DNA of 64,000 nt from Anaerolineales bacterium (lineage in GTDB: Bacteria > Chloroflexota > Anaerolineae > Anaerolineales > Villigracilaceae). Below, piece after piece: positions 49,438-60,182 of this stretch. Below the pieces are notes generated by a model. It saw nothing but the letters and a program-made list of their open reading frames with translations. It was not told where the DNA came from and did not search any database. The stretch's first letter is position 1. Every line of letters starts with the position of its first letter. A program made the position numbers and the translations under genes. The stretch covers positions 868,001 to 932,000 of the forward strand of contig JABTTV010000001.1 in assembly GCA_015075725.1 (NCBI GenBank), in the 5' to 3' direction.

Positions 49438-51653
49438 ACTGCACCCTTATCCATCATAACGATTGCCCGAAGGCAGACGATTTCATTGCCCAACATCGAG
49501 TCGACAACAAGTGCTCCAGTGGGCCAGTTGTTAGTACCTTCCCCAAATCCGCCTCGTAGTATGGCTCGTTTTCCCAATACAATGAAAGTCTTCTCAACCG
49601 GCTTGTCATGTGGACTGGCGATCCCGAGCGGGTGCGCCCTATCAAACAACCACCGCCAGATCTTGCCTTTTTGTAGATGTGCCTGTTTTGAGGCTAACTC
49701 ATTGACCAACAAGTCCTGAGGCTTGAAATATTTTTTGACCAACACGTCCAACTGAGATGTAAACTGCCCAGTCACGTCGACATGGCGACCGGGATCAAAG
49801 ATGAGCGGGAGGACGCCATCATGGACAATCTCATTGGCGAGTGCGTCGGCATCGATCTCCTGAGCCGCACTTTGCGCAAAGCTATGCGCCTGCTTGAAAT
49901 CCGCCAACTCATTGATAGTCCGAGCATTGGTATTGTCGCTGCCCGGATTCAATTCGATCTCAAGAAGCTCCAGATCAGCCTGTGAAAATTCACTTTCCAC
50001 ATCATGCCTTACCCGACTCATTGCAATGCTTCGAAGGCGGAGACCTTCGCGAAGGAGGATGCGGTGATCTCGCAACAATCGGCTGATAATACCTAGCAGG
50101 GTCTCTCGAAGTCGCAATTCGATAGAATCTTGATGAGCATGGATTTTCGCCTGCAAAATACTGCGCCAACGGAAAAACTCGATAAGACCTGCACCGACAA
50201 TGATCACCGTCGAAATCAAGAGTGCAAGTATCTTTTCAATATTGAAGAATCGGAGAAACAGAGCATACAACAAAGGCCAGGCTGGGGTTAGGTAGATCAA
50301 AAATCCTCCTAAATTTGCCAGCATTCGGCGCGTGCGATAGATAGATTGATAGCCGCGTACCTGCTCCCTCATTATCTGGTGAGCGACATGTTGATTGTGG
50401 TCTTTACCGAAAAGCACATTGGGCTTTATGCGGTTGCCACTTGTGAAAAGATCGGGGGATCTAAATATATCAACCAGTCTTTGCAAAGCGTAGTCAACCG
50501 GTGGGATTCCCTTGGGCCAAGTTGGCTCTAAGGTAATGGGCAAATCAGATGTGGTTTCCTTGCTCGTGCTGCGATTCAACATATATCCCAACATTCGCAG
50601 TATTCGTTTCAGGTGCCCATTGGCTTCAATCGTCAATTCAGTTTTGATCCTGTTTTCCATCTCCCCAAGATGTTGGAGAAAATCACCGGAAAGTTGATCA
50701 GATTGCTCCAAGTCAGTCTTTCTTATGGCTTTCCACACAGATGTATTCTTCTCCAGTGCGACGCGATCCACTGTGATATCGTGTGCCTCTATCTTCCATG
50801 CTGACTTGACGGCCGTAGCTGCATGTTGAAGCATTTTGACATAGTAGCTCTCAGCGAGATTTTGCACGATGCGATCCACTTCGGAGGCCTGAGCCGCATT
50901 AAGCGTTGTGCCCATGAGTGGTTCAAGACAATCCTTCTTAAATCTGCTCACAAAATATTCTTCCATGGATGTTAGATCAGCGAGAACGGTTGAGTTACCA
51001 ATCACGATCCATCGTCCTGACAAGGATGTGAGTTCTGGTGCCACCGACTTCGCCAAATTATCAAGCAACTGACTCGTAACCAGGAGGATGACAAGAGTCT
51101 GTGAGACCTCGAAAAGATCGGCGTCCTCCACTTGGAGGTTTCCCAGCGCAATCTGGCTGACCCAAAACCGCGGACCGTGTGGCCAATCGAATTCCGGACG
51201 TACACCAGCACCTATACCCAAAATCACCAAAATTAACTTGATAACGGCTTTGTCTTTGTATTCTTGCCGAAACCAATCTGCAAGACCGAGACAAAGTGGG
51301 TGGTCGGAGGCTTGTGCAATAATGACTAGTTGTAGTTCTGGCAATTGATTCTTAGCGCCTGGCTTGCCGTCCATCTCAATGTGGCTTAGGCTTTCCAATT
51401 TATCCCAGTAGGAAATCGAAAGATACGATGACAACAACAATCGAATCTGGTCCTGGCTGTTCCCAGTCGGCTGGCTATTTGGGTCAAAGTCCGAAATATG
51501 CCCCCAAGCTGTTACCGGTACAGGTAGTTCCAAAGTAGCCCGGATGCGTCTCTCGACGCCTGCTTCCAGTATTGTGGTCAGGCTGAGATCAAGTTGACCA
51601 AGAAAGAGCACTACACTCGGTTTGACATATACCTGACCCTTAGTATCATCCAT
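49434..51653 (-). CDS. Large two-helix membrane protein of the tubulin-like cluster
   Basis: A 739-residue protein. The N-terminal domain (1-270) is mixed alpha/beta, with strands such as LQLVIIAQASDHPLCLGL and SGRWIVIGN; a helical part follows (270-440), two transmembrane helices (about 447-468 and 473-494), a coiled-coil-like helix (500-570), and a C-terminal domain ending F-I-V-L-G-K-R-A-I-L-R-G-G and V-V-D-S-M-L-G-N-E-I-V-C-L-R-A-I-V-M. Both soluble parts would be on the same side of the membrane, presumably cytosolic. I do not recognise the family. It lies 17 nt after the VWA gene and may link the tubulin-like filament to the membrane. Confidence 0.65.
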   Translation of the reverse strand: MDDTKGQVYVKPSVVLFLGQLDLSLTTILEAGVERRIRATLELPVPVTAWGHISDFDPNSQPTGNSQDQIRLLLSSYLSISYWDKLESLSHIEMDGKPGAKNQLPELQLVIIAQASDHPLCLGLADWFRQEYKDKAVIKLILVILGIGAGVRPEFDWPHGPRFWVSQIALGNLQVEDADLFEVSQTLVILLVTSQLLDNLAKSVAPELTSLSGRWIVIGNSTVLADLTSMEEYFVSRFKKDCLEPLMGTTLNAAQASEVDRIVQNLAESYYVKMLQHAATAVKSAWKIEAHDITVDRVALEKNTSVWKAIRKTDLEQSDQLSGDFLQHLGEMENRIKTELTIEANGHLKRILRMLGYMLNRSTSKETTSDLPITLEPTWPKGIPPVDYALQRLVDIFRSPDLFTSGNRIKPNVLFGKDHNQHVAHQIMREQVRGYQSIYRTRRMLANLGGFLIYLTPAWPLLYALFLRFFNIEKILALLISTVIIVGAGLIEFFRWRSILQAKIHAHQDSIELRLRETLLGIISRLLRDHRILLREGLRLRSIAMSRVRHDVESEFSQADLELLEIELNPGSDNTNARTINELADFKQAHSFAQSAAQEIDADALANEIVHDGVLPLIFDPGRHVDVTGQFTSQLDVLVKKYFKPQDLLVNELASKQAHLQKGKIWRWLFDRAHPLGIASPHDKPVEKTFIVLGKRAILRGGFGEGTNNWPTGALVVDSMLGNEIVCLRAIVMMDKGAV

Positions 51654-51670
51654 AGATCACCTGATTGTTC

Positions 51671-53197
51671 TTATTTTCCGAATGTTATCTGCGCCTGAGA
51701 CGCAAATTGCCCGTTGATCGTTACTTTCAGGAGTAAAGGCTGGCCTCCCAGAATTTGGCTGGCTGGTAATTCGATTCGGTAGAATTCTCTCACGTAACCG
51801 ATGATGCTGCGTAATAGAGATGCCAGGTTATCCTCCCCACCTTTTTTGTCCAGAGCCTCTGCAGAGAAATAGTCGCAACCAGCCTGCGCCAAGTATACAA
51901 GCGGTGTTTCTTCCAAGTCCTTTGACTTAATCCCAACTGTACATATGTTGATGTTATCGGCTTTCGCTTGGTTCGCGAGATAGCGAGCAGCATCATTGCC
52001 CGCATAGGGATAGGACACATTGTTTCCGCCATCCGTTAGAACAATCATGTATCTATTTTGTGATATGCATTGGCGCACTGCGTTCAACCCCTGTTCTACG
52101 CCAGCCCAAAGAGCTGTAAGTTCATCTGATGCATCAACAAGGTTTATATCGGACTCGGAAAGATTTCCATTTGCGGGTTGCCGGATTGTACGTACATGAT
52201 CCGGTTCGCCGAAGATTACAAGCCCAATTTCGTCATTTGGTTTCTGGAGTTGATTGAGAGTGCGAAGAGCATTACGAATTCGATCGACACCGTTCGGGTT
52301 GACTGAGTTAATGGAACCCGAATTATCTACAACCGCTATCAGACAGACCGGATCATCCGTATTTCGGGCGGAGAAGTTCGTAATCGGCACCGGGCTATTG
52401 TTGATTAACAGTTGAAAGTTTGCTTCCCCCAAGTCGCTTACCTTGTCTGTGTGGTTCCTGATTACCTGCAAGTCAATTACAGCGGCATTACCACGTTGTT
52501 GAGCGCGAAGCACATCTACTGCATATGTATCTGGTAATGGGGTCGAGATGGGAAGTGGTCTGTTACAAACAAGTGAAGCCTCTTCCCGTTTTTCTTCAAT
52601 CAATTGTTCAAGGAAAGCTTGGTTGTATTTTTGAGCAATGTTGAGAGCACGGCTCAATCGTTCCTGAAAAAACTCTTCTTGGCAAACATTTTGATCTAAA
52701 TACTCATTGGTCTGAGCAATGTATATCTGTGCTAGCCGAATATTGCCTTCCTCGATATATCGAGGAGGAGTGTCGGGAGACATAATACAATCGTTCAATA
52801 AGGATTCGGCTCCGGCTAGGTTTCCCTCTTTCTGAAGACTGTCAGCTAGCTCAAATAATTGTGGGCATTGACCCGTCTCAACTGGCTTCACCACAGTCAG
52901 CACTGCGCCAGCAACCCAAGTTCCACCCATAACAATGACGCCTACAGCCAGCATCTTGAAGACCGCGGTGAGAAGATTATTTGCTCCCGATTTGTACGTT
53001 ACCCATAATGCTAAAATCCCACTTGCGGCTGTAAGAGTGTAGAGAATAGCTTTATACAAGGCAGGATCCGCATTATTGGGAAAATAATCAAGCCCCTTCC
53101 ATACAAGAAGAACACAAGCCAAAAGGATTGTAGCGGTGTTAACGACGCGCATCGATGTGCGGCGCGAAAAATGAGGTAGCCTGTCGAGTAAGTTCAT
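51671..53197 (-). CDS. Membrane-anchored VWA-domain protein
   Basis: A 508-residue protein. Three transmembrane helices come first (about 18-36, 50-68 and 77-103), then a helical TPR-like part (110-210), and a von Willebrand A domain (about 283-480) with a complete MIDAS: D-N-S-G-S (291-295), T361 in DELTALWAGV, and D389 in L-T-D-G-G-N-N. A complete MIDAS suggests metal-dependent protein binding. VWA proteins are a known partner of the non-FtsZ tubulin-like families. It is 54 nt downstream of the tubulin-like gene. Confidence 0.85.
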   Translation of the reverse strand: MNLLDRLPHFSRRTSMRVVNTATILLACVLLVWKGLDYFPNNADPALYKAILYTLTAASGILALWVTYKSGANNLLTAVFKMLAVGVIVMGGTWVAGAVLTVVKPVETGQCPQLFELADSLQKEGNLAGAESLLNDCIMSPDTPPRYIEEGNIRLAQIYIAQTNEYLDQNVCQEEFFQERLSRALNIAQKYNQAFLEQLIEEKREEASLVCNRPLPISTPLPDTYAVDVLRAQQRGNAAVIDLQVIRNHTDKVSDLGEANFQLLINNSPVPITNFSARNTDDPVCLIAVVDNSGSINSVNPNGVDRIRNALRTLNQLQKPNDEIGLVIFGEPDHVRTIRQPANGNLSESDINLVDASDELTALWAGVEQGLNAVRQCISQNRYMIVLTDGGNNVSYPYAGNDAARYLANQAKADNINICTVGIKSKDLEETPLVYLAQAGCDYFSAEALDKKGGEDNLASLLRSIIGYVREFYRIELPASQILGGQPLLLKVTINGQFASQAQITFGK

Positions 53198-53251
53198 TTG
53201 GAAATCCTTCGAAGCATTACTGATTGGTGGCTATTTGGCAGGTGTAGTTTC

Positions 53252-55693
53252 TCAAGGGCGGCTTTTTGTTCTAGGGGGAGTGACAGCCGCGGCTTGCTTC
53301 ATAATATCTTTTGAAAATGTGCGAACGTAAAGCAACTCACTTAACTCCTTGATTTCGTCGGTGTTCAATCCGGCAGCCTTCAAGACCTCCGATGAAAGTG
53401 GATCGCCAATCACGGCAAGCGTTGCTATCTCCAAGCGCGAACTGTCATCGCCTCTTGCGGGATTTTTCCATGAGGCATCTTTGAGCTTTTCCTTTACGAT
53501 GGCCGCAAATGGTTTTATCAGCCAGGCATGGGTGGTGATCAAATCGCGCGGCTTAGCAATCGCGACCCCCTCCAATGCTAGAATCCGTAAACCAAGGACC
53601 CCGACCGGAGGGAACTTATAACTGATAATGCTACCCGACGGCTCATCCAATTTATATCCTAATTCAAGTTTTGGTAACAACCGATAGAAAAGAGCTGCTT
53701 TGGCTTCATTAATCGGATCTCGGCCACTGAAATAGAGTGCCTGCAAGGGATTACCATTTGGATCCCTCATATTCCCACACTGCATGAGCTCAGTTTGGAT
53801 GAGGTTGGTTGTTGCTCGTGCTCCCAATCCCAAAACTGCCTGCAATCCTTTTTCCGTCAATCCAACAACGCCATCGAGTATGACGTTCTTAAATCCCCGT
53901 GTATCTTTTGCCTCAAATTGCTCATACGCGAGTTCAAGCCAACTCACAGTACGCACTCTGTCCAATATGTCATCTAAATTGGCCACAACTATGGGTGCGC
54001 CGTCCGTATTTGCACTACTATATTTTCCCAGTTCGTGATCAGCATATTTTCTAACTGCATCAAGCCGAGCCATTTCGTTGTTCAGCAATTGGCGAGCTCT
54101 CTGATATTGATCATAGAGAATGCGTACCTGAACGAGAAGCGTGATGTATTCTCCGATTGACTTGACAAGTGCCCCAGCTATAACATCAGTATTCTTAAAA
54201 TTGCTCAGTCGAAAAGCCTTCGCGCACAAATCGTTAGCTGCAAATAGCTTTGTCAATAAGCCGTCCGGCGTATACCATTCTACACGCGACTTTCTTTTTT
54301 GATCCTCGACCAGACGACGAACACCTAAAAGTCTCTTGACCCATGCATCAACTGATTGGCTTACCTCAACATCTTTGAACCACTGTGGGGTTCCGATATT
54401 CCCTGTTTCAGTTTGCGACTCGAAAGTGATGGGTTCCTCCACATTTGGTTCCGATCCCTTGGCAAGTGGCGTAAATTCATACTTTGGTGGAGGTGGAGTT
54501 GGACTCAGTTTCTTGTAATCAATATTTTGCCTATCTAAGAAGTCTGCAACCTCCCTCTCACAAGACTGCAAGTAATTATCTAAGTCGCCGAATTGCTTAG
54601 GCATGCTCTGTCGGCTTATCCCCTTCATAGCCTCAATTCTTTCAACGAGGTAATCGGTCTTTCCGACAGAGTCCAAAACACTTTGCAAGCCACTATTGAC
54701 TTTGAACTTTGGCTCCATTCCCGGACGCGTAAAAGGGTCCGAAAATGGATCTGAGGCTGGGCGTATAAACTGGTCAATTTTCGTCGTAAAGCCATCCAAA
54801 GCAGCTTTGTACCGGACATCCTCATCATATTCCTTTCCCCAATACCCTGCACGGAATAAGACTGTGTTCACATTCACTTTGGCTGCATCTAAGTCTCGAA
54901 CTAGCTCCTGCAACATTAAAGCCCGGCTTATCGTTGCAATAATTTCTCCTCGTGGTTTTCTGCTTGGGTCGCCTGAGCCATAATCGGGAACATCTATGTA
55001 ATACCAGAATATGCTGGCTGGTTTTATTGGAAACTTCCTGGTCAATTCATCTACAAGCACGGCATCTGCCGCTAGTCCCAAGAAAGTACTAACTGCAGAT
55101 CTGTCGCCGGCGATTGTTTTGTAGGTAGATGGTCCGATGATGATGAACTTGATTTTAAGGCTACCAAATGGCTGGTCTTGCACTACCTCGTTAATTGCCT
55201 CTGCAACTAGTCGGTGAATTCCCGCTCCAGTACCTCCAGACGTAGATGCAACTATCCAAAACTCTAATTCACTCCCATTTGCAACTCCCTGCAACAGGCC
55301 TTCGATCGCGCCAATTAACTGCGAATGCACATCTGGATGAGAGATCGCTAAACCGCCGATGGCGGGGGATTGTGCCATACCGTCGACAAGAGGCAATTCC
55401 TCAACAAAGTAATCTGAGACGAAATGCGCATGGTCCTTAGCTTTTTGATTCCACCCCCTTTGCTTCGCAATTTCATCAATGAGATTTAAATGCTGTTTGA
55501 CGGAAGCCCCGCCGGCATCGGCTGCAACTGTGCGGGAATTCGGGTCATTGGCCCCCCGCTTAATTCTATCCGTAGTCCGAGCGATCTCACCAGATACATC
55601 TACTTGGAGTTCACCTCTGATACCAGCAATCCTTCTTTGCCCAAGCAAATATTCGCCGCTTCCGCCGCACACAATTAGGAATTTTGCTAGCAT
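53252..55693 (-). CDS. Tubulin/FtsZ-like GTPase (Tubulin_2-type)
   Basis: An 813-residue protein. The N-terminal 330 residues have the FtsZ/tubulin layout: strand then G-G-S-G (10-13) at the T1 loop, and the T4 signature S-G-G-T-G-A-G (152-158) after W-I-V-A-S, followed by strands L-K-I-K-F-I-I-I-G. The protein is twice as long as FtsZ; residues 330-813 are mostly helical, with a Pro-rich insert near 405-420 and the tail PPRTKSRP. This fits the large bacterial tubulin-like proteins (PF13809 type) predicted to act in membrane remodelling, not cell division. GGAGG precedes the ATG. It is the likely polymer-forming core of the cluster. Confidence 0.82.
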   Translation of the reverse strand: MLAKFLIVCGGSGEYLLGQRRIAGIRGELQVDVSGEIARTTDRIKRGANDPNSRTVAADAGGASVKQHLNLIDEIAKQRGWNQKAKDHAHFVSDYFVEELPLVDGMAQSPAIGGLAISHPDVHSQLIGAIEGLLQGVANGSELEFWIVASTSGGTGAGIHRLVAEAINEVVQDQPFGSLKIKFIIIGPSTYKTIAGDRSAVSTFLGLAADAVLVDELTRKFPIKPASIFWYYIDVPDYGSGDPSRKPRGEIIATISRALMLQELVRDLDAAKVNVNTVLFRAGYWGKEYDEDVRYKAALDGFTTKIDQFIRPASDPFSDPFTRPGMEPKFKVNSGLQSVLDSVGKTDYLVERIEAMKGISRQSMPKQFGDLDNYLQSCEREVADFLDRQNIDYKKLSPTPPPPKYEFTPLAKGSEPNVEEPITFESQTETGNIGTPQWFKDVEVSQSVDAWVKRLLGVRRLVEDQKRKSRVEWYTPDGLLTKLFAANDLCAKAFRLSNFKNTDVIAGALVKSIGEYITLLVQVRILYDQYQRARQLLNNEMARLDAVRKYADHELGKYSSANTDGAPIVVANLDDILDRVRTVSWLELAYEQFEAKDTRGFKNVILDGVVGLTEKGLQAVLGLGARATTNLIQTELMQCGNMRDPNGNPLQALYFSGRDPINEAKAALFYRLLPKLELGYKLDEPSGSIISYKFPPVGVLGLRILALEGVAIAKPRDLITTHAWLIKPFAAIVKEKLKDASWKNPARGDDSSRLEIATLAVIGDPLSSEVLKAAGLNTDEIKELSELLYVRTFSKDIMKQAAAVTPPRTKSRP

Positions 55694-55748
55694 TCTGCCT
55701 CCTAGAACCGACCTGTCAATGATCTTACAGTACCTATAGCATTTGCGT

Positions 55749-55776
55749 ATTATACATTAATTGGCAATTAGAACAA
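55749..55776 (-). promoter_or_regulatory. Promoter for the tubulin-like operon
   Basis: On the minus strand TTGTTC (55776-55771), a 16-nt spacer and TATAAT (55754-55749). A start about 8 nt on gives a leader of about 50 nt with GGAGG. It lies in the 285-bp AT-rich gap between the TPR gene and the tubulin-like gene, so the six downstream genes may be transcribed on their own. The rest of the gap (55780-55978) is AT-rich with no clear terminator. Confidence 0.55.
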
Positions 55777-55978
55777 GAGGTTTGACAACTTAAATATTTG
55801 CGAAAAAACCAACCTATAGTGAAATTTTGAGTAACATGGATGAAAATTATCCCTTTTCTACTAATTTGAAGGGTATTGATATTGACTAAAGATACCAAAA
55901 ATTAGTCTATACATATTCTTCGCTTATGGATAAATACTTATTTTCTCATCCGTCAAGTTTTATATAATCAATATGATG

Positions 55979-58900
55979 CTAAGGTCCTGGAGTTGTCAGT
56001 TCTGTTGGAAAATCTCCGTGGAACTGCAATAACACATATCTTCCATTTACCCACCCAAGAAACCTCCTGGTAGTACAATCTTCAGGATATGCTGCAATTC
56101 GGTATGAATCAAACTGCCCAGCGTTATAACGATTGCAGATATAGAATAGTCCACTCCATGCTCCAGCGGGCGAACTCGAGAGTAGCGGATCGGGAAAATA
56201 ACTAATTGTTGTAACAGGGTAGAAGGTGCCAGGATATACCCCAGCCGCGAAGGTAGGTGATGCCGTTAGAGTCGGTAGAGGAGTAAATGTTGATGTGGGA
56301 GTGACGGTAGGTGTTAGCGTGGCCGTAAACGTTGGCGTTGGCAATGGGGTGAATGTACTGGTTGGTGTAGGAAACATAGCCGCAATCCGCCTCGGTCCAC
56401 CCATAGCAAAGAATGTTGGTAGGCCGATAATCAGCAATAGTGCTGTCAAGCCACCAAACATCAACCCTCGGCGGCGGCGGCGATCCCGGATCTCCGCCTG
56501 TGCACGATCTTTTATTCTCTGATAGCTAGTTTTGGCTGATTCGTTCTCAGGATCAAGGTCAAGTGCCTCTCTGTAGTGGTCTAAGGCTGTGGCATATTCT
56601 ACTTGTTCCTCGGCCTGCTTTCCCTTTGCGATTTCGATCTGCGCTCGTTCTCGTCGCATTTTCTGTTCATCTCGCCGAACAGAGGCAAGCGCGTTCGTAG
56701 CCCCGGCATCTGCGGGTCTCATATTAAGAGCGCTTTCGAAAGCTTTCATCGCCTCCTGATATTCGTTGCGCCTATAGTGTTCATTTCCTTGGTCCATATA
56801 TTTTCGATAACTGGCTTCTTTGGCGCGGTATTCCAATTCGTATTTAAGTGTTCGTACTTTTGGCAACTCTTGGGCATAAACCGGAAGCTGAATCAAGTAC
56901 TCAAGAGCTTTCTCAACATCGGTCTCCTGTGTGGCTGTCGCGTTCTCAATCGCAACGCGAACTATTTCATCGCTTGCCTGCCTCTTCTTTTTAATTGAAG
57001 TGAGGAGATTCGTAACTCTACCATTGGCTGGATCAAGCACAACTGCTTGTTCCAACGCTTCAATCGCCTCTTCATATTTGTAGGAAGCCGCGCTTTCCTC
57101 TGCGGTATTGACCAGGTCATTGATTGCCCTCTGCATTCGCAATTGCGAATCAACAAAGGTGGCGTCGTCGTCAAGTTTCTGTATCAATGCATGCAATACA
57201 GATTCTTGCCGATCATCTTGCTTGATTGGTTCCAGAGCAACGCGAATCGCTTGGCTTGCTGCTTCATACTGTTTTTGATCCATAAAACGCTGAGATTTAC
57301 GAACAGCGCTTTCCAAATACCTTGCCTGTCTTTGAACACGATAGACACGTTCTTTTAGCGCAATCAGACGATTCCTTTCCTCGGTTTCTGTAGTTGCGCG
57401 CAGGGCCATTTCCAAATGTTCGAGACAACCCTCAAAATCACCGCCTGCGAGTTTTAGTTCAACCTCTTGGAACGCGCTCTGTAAAAACAATAGACCATCA
57501 TGTCGGGTACGCTCGATCTCCCGATCGACCTTACGATTCGCCGGGTCGGCCTTATGAATTTTTTCTAATGCCTCAATTGCCTTCCCAAAATAGCCGGTTT
57601 CTTTGTATCGTGCCGTTATTTCCAGAATCCAGTTTACTTCCTCTTCGGCATCAAGCCTGGCTTTCAATTCCCTTCGTTCGCGGGTAAGTTCTTCATGGTG
57701 CTCACCCAACTCGGCTATCCCGCTATCCAAGATTCGCAATCGTTCTTCAGGATCTTTTGACTTGCGCGCTTTCTTTAGCGTTTCAGCGATGGTTTTGCGG
57801 ATGGATTTCTCCTGATTCACCCGCTGTTCCAAATAAATGGCATCGGGATCAAATGGCCAGAATGACTGCCATTGTTTAACATAACGAAGCGTGTTCTCGA
57901 GATCTTGAGCTTGGAAGGCCCCATTAGCAAGATCTCTCACCTGGGTAATAATTTGGTTTTGCAAGCTTTGGATGCTGAAATCCTTGGGATCATATTCAAT
58001 TGCTATCAAAGTTTGCTTCCAAGCCTCTTGAAAATCGTGCTTCCCGAGGGCTGCTACTGCCAGAGCTTTCGCATCCTGCCCTCCTTCTTCTTGGTTGAGT
58101 AACTTCGCAACCCGGTCTCGTGCATGTCGAAGCTCAGGTCGCTCGCCTGCCAATTGAAGGAGCTGGTCATATATTGCCAACGAGGCTGCATAGTCCCCAA
58201 ATTTCACTTTCTCATCCGCAGCTGCGATGAGACCTGTTATTTGTTCATATCTTGCCCTTGCTTGCTCAATTTCACTCTTGAGACCAGCCAGCCGGCTCTC
58301 TGTATCTGCATCCGGCGTAAACTTCCTGAATTTGATAATATTCTTTGTATCCTCCAACGCCTCCCATGCGGCTTCATAATTCCCCTCATTTAAAAGTTGA
58401 CTAGCGCGATCCAAGCCGGCGCTGACGTTTTTTTGATCAGCCGTATATTTGCGCGAGAGCGCATCGTTGTAACCCTCATAAGCCTCTTGATACTCCTGTG
58501 AATCTGGGGAGGTACTCCTCATCACAGAGTCGAAAAAAGAAAGTGCTGCATCCAGCTGATTGGCAATGAGAGCGGATTTTCCCTTGCGGATTGCATCCTT
58601 CCCTTCAGCCGCTCTTCTCTTCGAATCCTCAGCATCTTTAATAATTGTATTTAGTTGCTCATTGGTTTCGCCCAACTCTCGTCTTAGTTCCCCGGTAATC
58701 TTAAGCGCTCCATCTGGATCGCCAGCGTCAAGAAAGCCTTGAGCAAGCATTAGTCTCTTGCCTTGATCTGCCTCTTCCATTAAACGAACAACAGCCGGGT
58801 CGGAGGAAAATTCTCGAGGGATCTTTTCAAGTTCATCCATAACTCGGGCATATTTTCGCCCAGCCATAAGCGTTTTAGCTCTGGAGAGACCCCGTTGTAG

Positions 58901-60109
58901 AGGCAACTTGCGAAGGGCTGATTCGACTGCAACTGGATCAGAAGCGTGGGGTCGCGCTGTAAGAAGTTCCTTCTCTGCGCCATCAAAATCCCCAGCTTCC
59001 AAGTAGTTTAATGCTGTTCTATGGGCTGAATCTGCTTTTTCACGTTCTCCGAGTAGCCGTTTTATTTTTTCTTGGCCAAGAAGCGCCTCTTTCAGTCCTG
59101 AAACTAACTGCAATGCAGAAGCAAATTTCTCCTGTGCCCGTTCAAGCTCACTTGAGGCAGTTAATCTTTCACCATCTTGCACAAGGGCAAGTGCCTGTTG
59201 GCGCCGATCTTCGTTAAATAGATTGCGTGCTTCTGACAACTTCCCTGCAACTTTCTCGCTCGGTTCCAACTTAAATGCCTGTTCAAGAAGATTTATCGCC
59301 TCCTGATAATGATGCCTTGAGATGGTTTCTTGCGCACGAGCAAGAATCTTTGAAATTTGTTCTCGCCTTCCACGATGGTCGCGAGCTTGTTCCAGTAATT
59401 CCCGGGCTTTTGCGTCACCTGGAATATGCTTTAACGCCCCCCGGAATTTCGTTTCAGCCGATGGATAATCTCCCCCATCCAGCGCCTCGATACCCTCTTC
59501 AAGCGCTTTATGATATCTCGCGCGTGGAAGATTCTCAAGAACAATCGAAGCCTTTGGGTCTTCTTTATTGATCTGCTCCAAAAGCGGAAGAGCGGCTACA
59601 AAATCATTTTTGGAGAGTGCCGAAGAAGCCTCTTGATGCTGTTTGACCTTGTTCCGAAAATTAACCACAAGTGCATCTTGATATCCTGAAATCATTTCCA
59701 GGGCTTTCATATGGTCACCCGCAAATAAAGCAATATGCGCCAATCGCAGATCTTCTGGGAGGTTTTGCTTTTGTCGGCTTTCTTCCAGAAATTCCCTGAT
59801 CCTCTCCGTATTGATCAAGCGTTCAATACCAGAGTTATGTTTTTCATATGAGATCGCTTCATCAAAGAGGTTTGCTGCCTCTTCAAAACTTTCCTTCGAA
59901 TATGCGTTCATTCCCAATGCCACTAACTGCTTGGCGTGCTGCAAACTAGCGTCGTCTCTAAGTCGTTTGGCATCCTGGTGATCAGGCTCGATTTCGAGAA
60001 TTCGATCGGCAAGAGCTATTGCGTCGGCATAATTACCATCGCGAATAGCGGTTCGGGCTTGAGATAAGCGTATTTCGATTGAAGTGGCGTCAAGTTGTGG
60101 TTGTGTCAT
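55979..60109 (-). CDS. Giant TPR-like repeat protein with one membrane helix and surface domain
   Basis: A 1376-residue protein. The start at 60109 (GAGGATAGG just upstream) is chosen because the repeats begin right after it. Residues 10-1195 hold many TPR-like units with patterns such as GNYADAIALADRILEIEPDHQDA and YEEAIEALEQAVVLDPANGRVTNLL; coiled-coil stretches occur in between. After a basic R-R-R-R-R stop signal comes one membrane helix (about 1215-1237), a Pro/Thr-rich linker (PTPTSTFTPLPTPTFTATLT type), and an exported domain of about 90 residues with two cysteines. The repeat part is cytosolic and the tail extracellular. A protein-binding scaffold is likely. Confidence 0.8.
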   Translation of the reverse strand: MTQPQLDATSIEIRLSQARTAIRDGNYADAIALADRILEIEPDHQDAKRLRDDASLQHAKQLVALGMNAYSKESFEEAANLFDEAISYEKHNSGIERLINTERIREFLEESRQKQNLPEDLRLAHIALFAGDHMKALEMISGYQDALVVNFRNKVKQHQEASSALSKNDFVAALPLLEQINKEDPKASIVLENLPRARYHKALEEGIEALDGGDYPSAETKFRGALKHIPGDAKARELLEQARDHRGRREQISKILARAQETISRHHYQEAINLLEQAFKLEPSEKVAGKLSEARNLFNEDRRQQALALVQDGERLTASSELERAQEKFASALQLVSGLKEALLGQEKIKRLLGEREKADSAHRTALNYLEAGDFDGAEKELLTARPHASDPVAVESALRKLPLQRGLSRAKTLMAGRKYARVMDELEKIPREFSSDPAVVRLMEEADQGKRLMLAQGFLDAGDPDGALKITGELRRELGETNEQLNTIIKDAEDSKRRAAEGKDAIRKGKSALIANQLDAALSFFDSVMRSTSPDSQEYQEAYEGYNDALSRKYTADQKNVSAGLDRASQLLNEGNYEAAWEALEDTKNIIKFRKFTPDADTESRLAGLKSEIEQARARYEQITGLIAAADEKVKFGDYAASLAIYDQLLQLAGERPELRHARDRVAKLLNQEEGGQDAKALAVAALGKHDFQEAWKQTLIAIEYDPKDFSIQSLQNQIITQVRDLANGAFQAQDLENTLRYVKQWQSFWPFDPDAIYLEQRVNQEKSIRKTIAETLKKARKSKDPEERLRILDSGIAELGEHHEELTRERRELKARLDAEEEVNWILEITARYKETGYFGKAIEALEKIHKADPANRKVDREIERTRHDGLLFLQSAFQEVELKLAGGDFEGCLEHLEMALRATTETEERNRLIALKERVYRVQRQARYLESAVRKSQRFMDQKQYEAASQAIRVALEPIKQDDRQESVLHALIQKLDDDATFVDSQLRMQRAINDLVNTAEESAASYKYEEAIEALEQAVVLDPANGRVTNLLTSIKKKRQASDEIVRVAIENATATQETDVEKALEYLIQLPVYAQELPKVRTLKYELEYRAKEASYRKYMDQGNEHYRRNEYQEAMKAFESALNMRPADAGATNALASVRRDEQKMRRERAQIEIAKGKQAEEQVEYATALDHYREALDLDPENESAKTSYQRIKDRAQAEIRDRRRRRGLMFGGLTALLLIIGLPTFFAMGGPRRIAAMFPTPTSTFTPLPTPTFTATLTPTVTPTSTFTPLPTLTASPTFAAGVYPGTFYPVTTISYFPDPLLSSSPAGAWSGLFYICNRYNAGQFDSYRIAAYPEDCTTRRFLGWVNGRYVLLQFHGDFPTELTTPGP

Positions 60110-60182
60110 CCTATCCTCACTTGGGACAACTCCCGTTTGAAAACGAAAATGAAATGCAGACAGTACCTTGTTGGGATAAGTC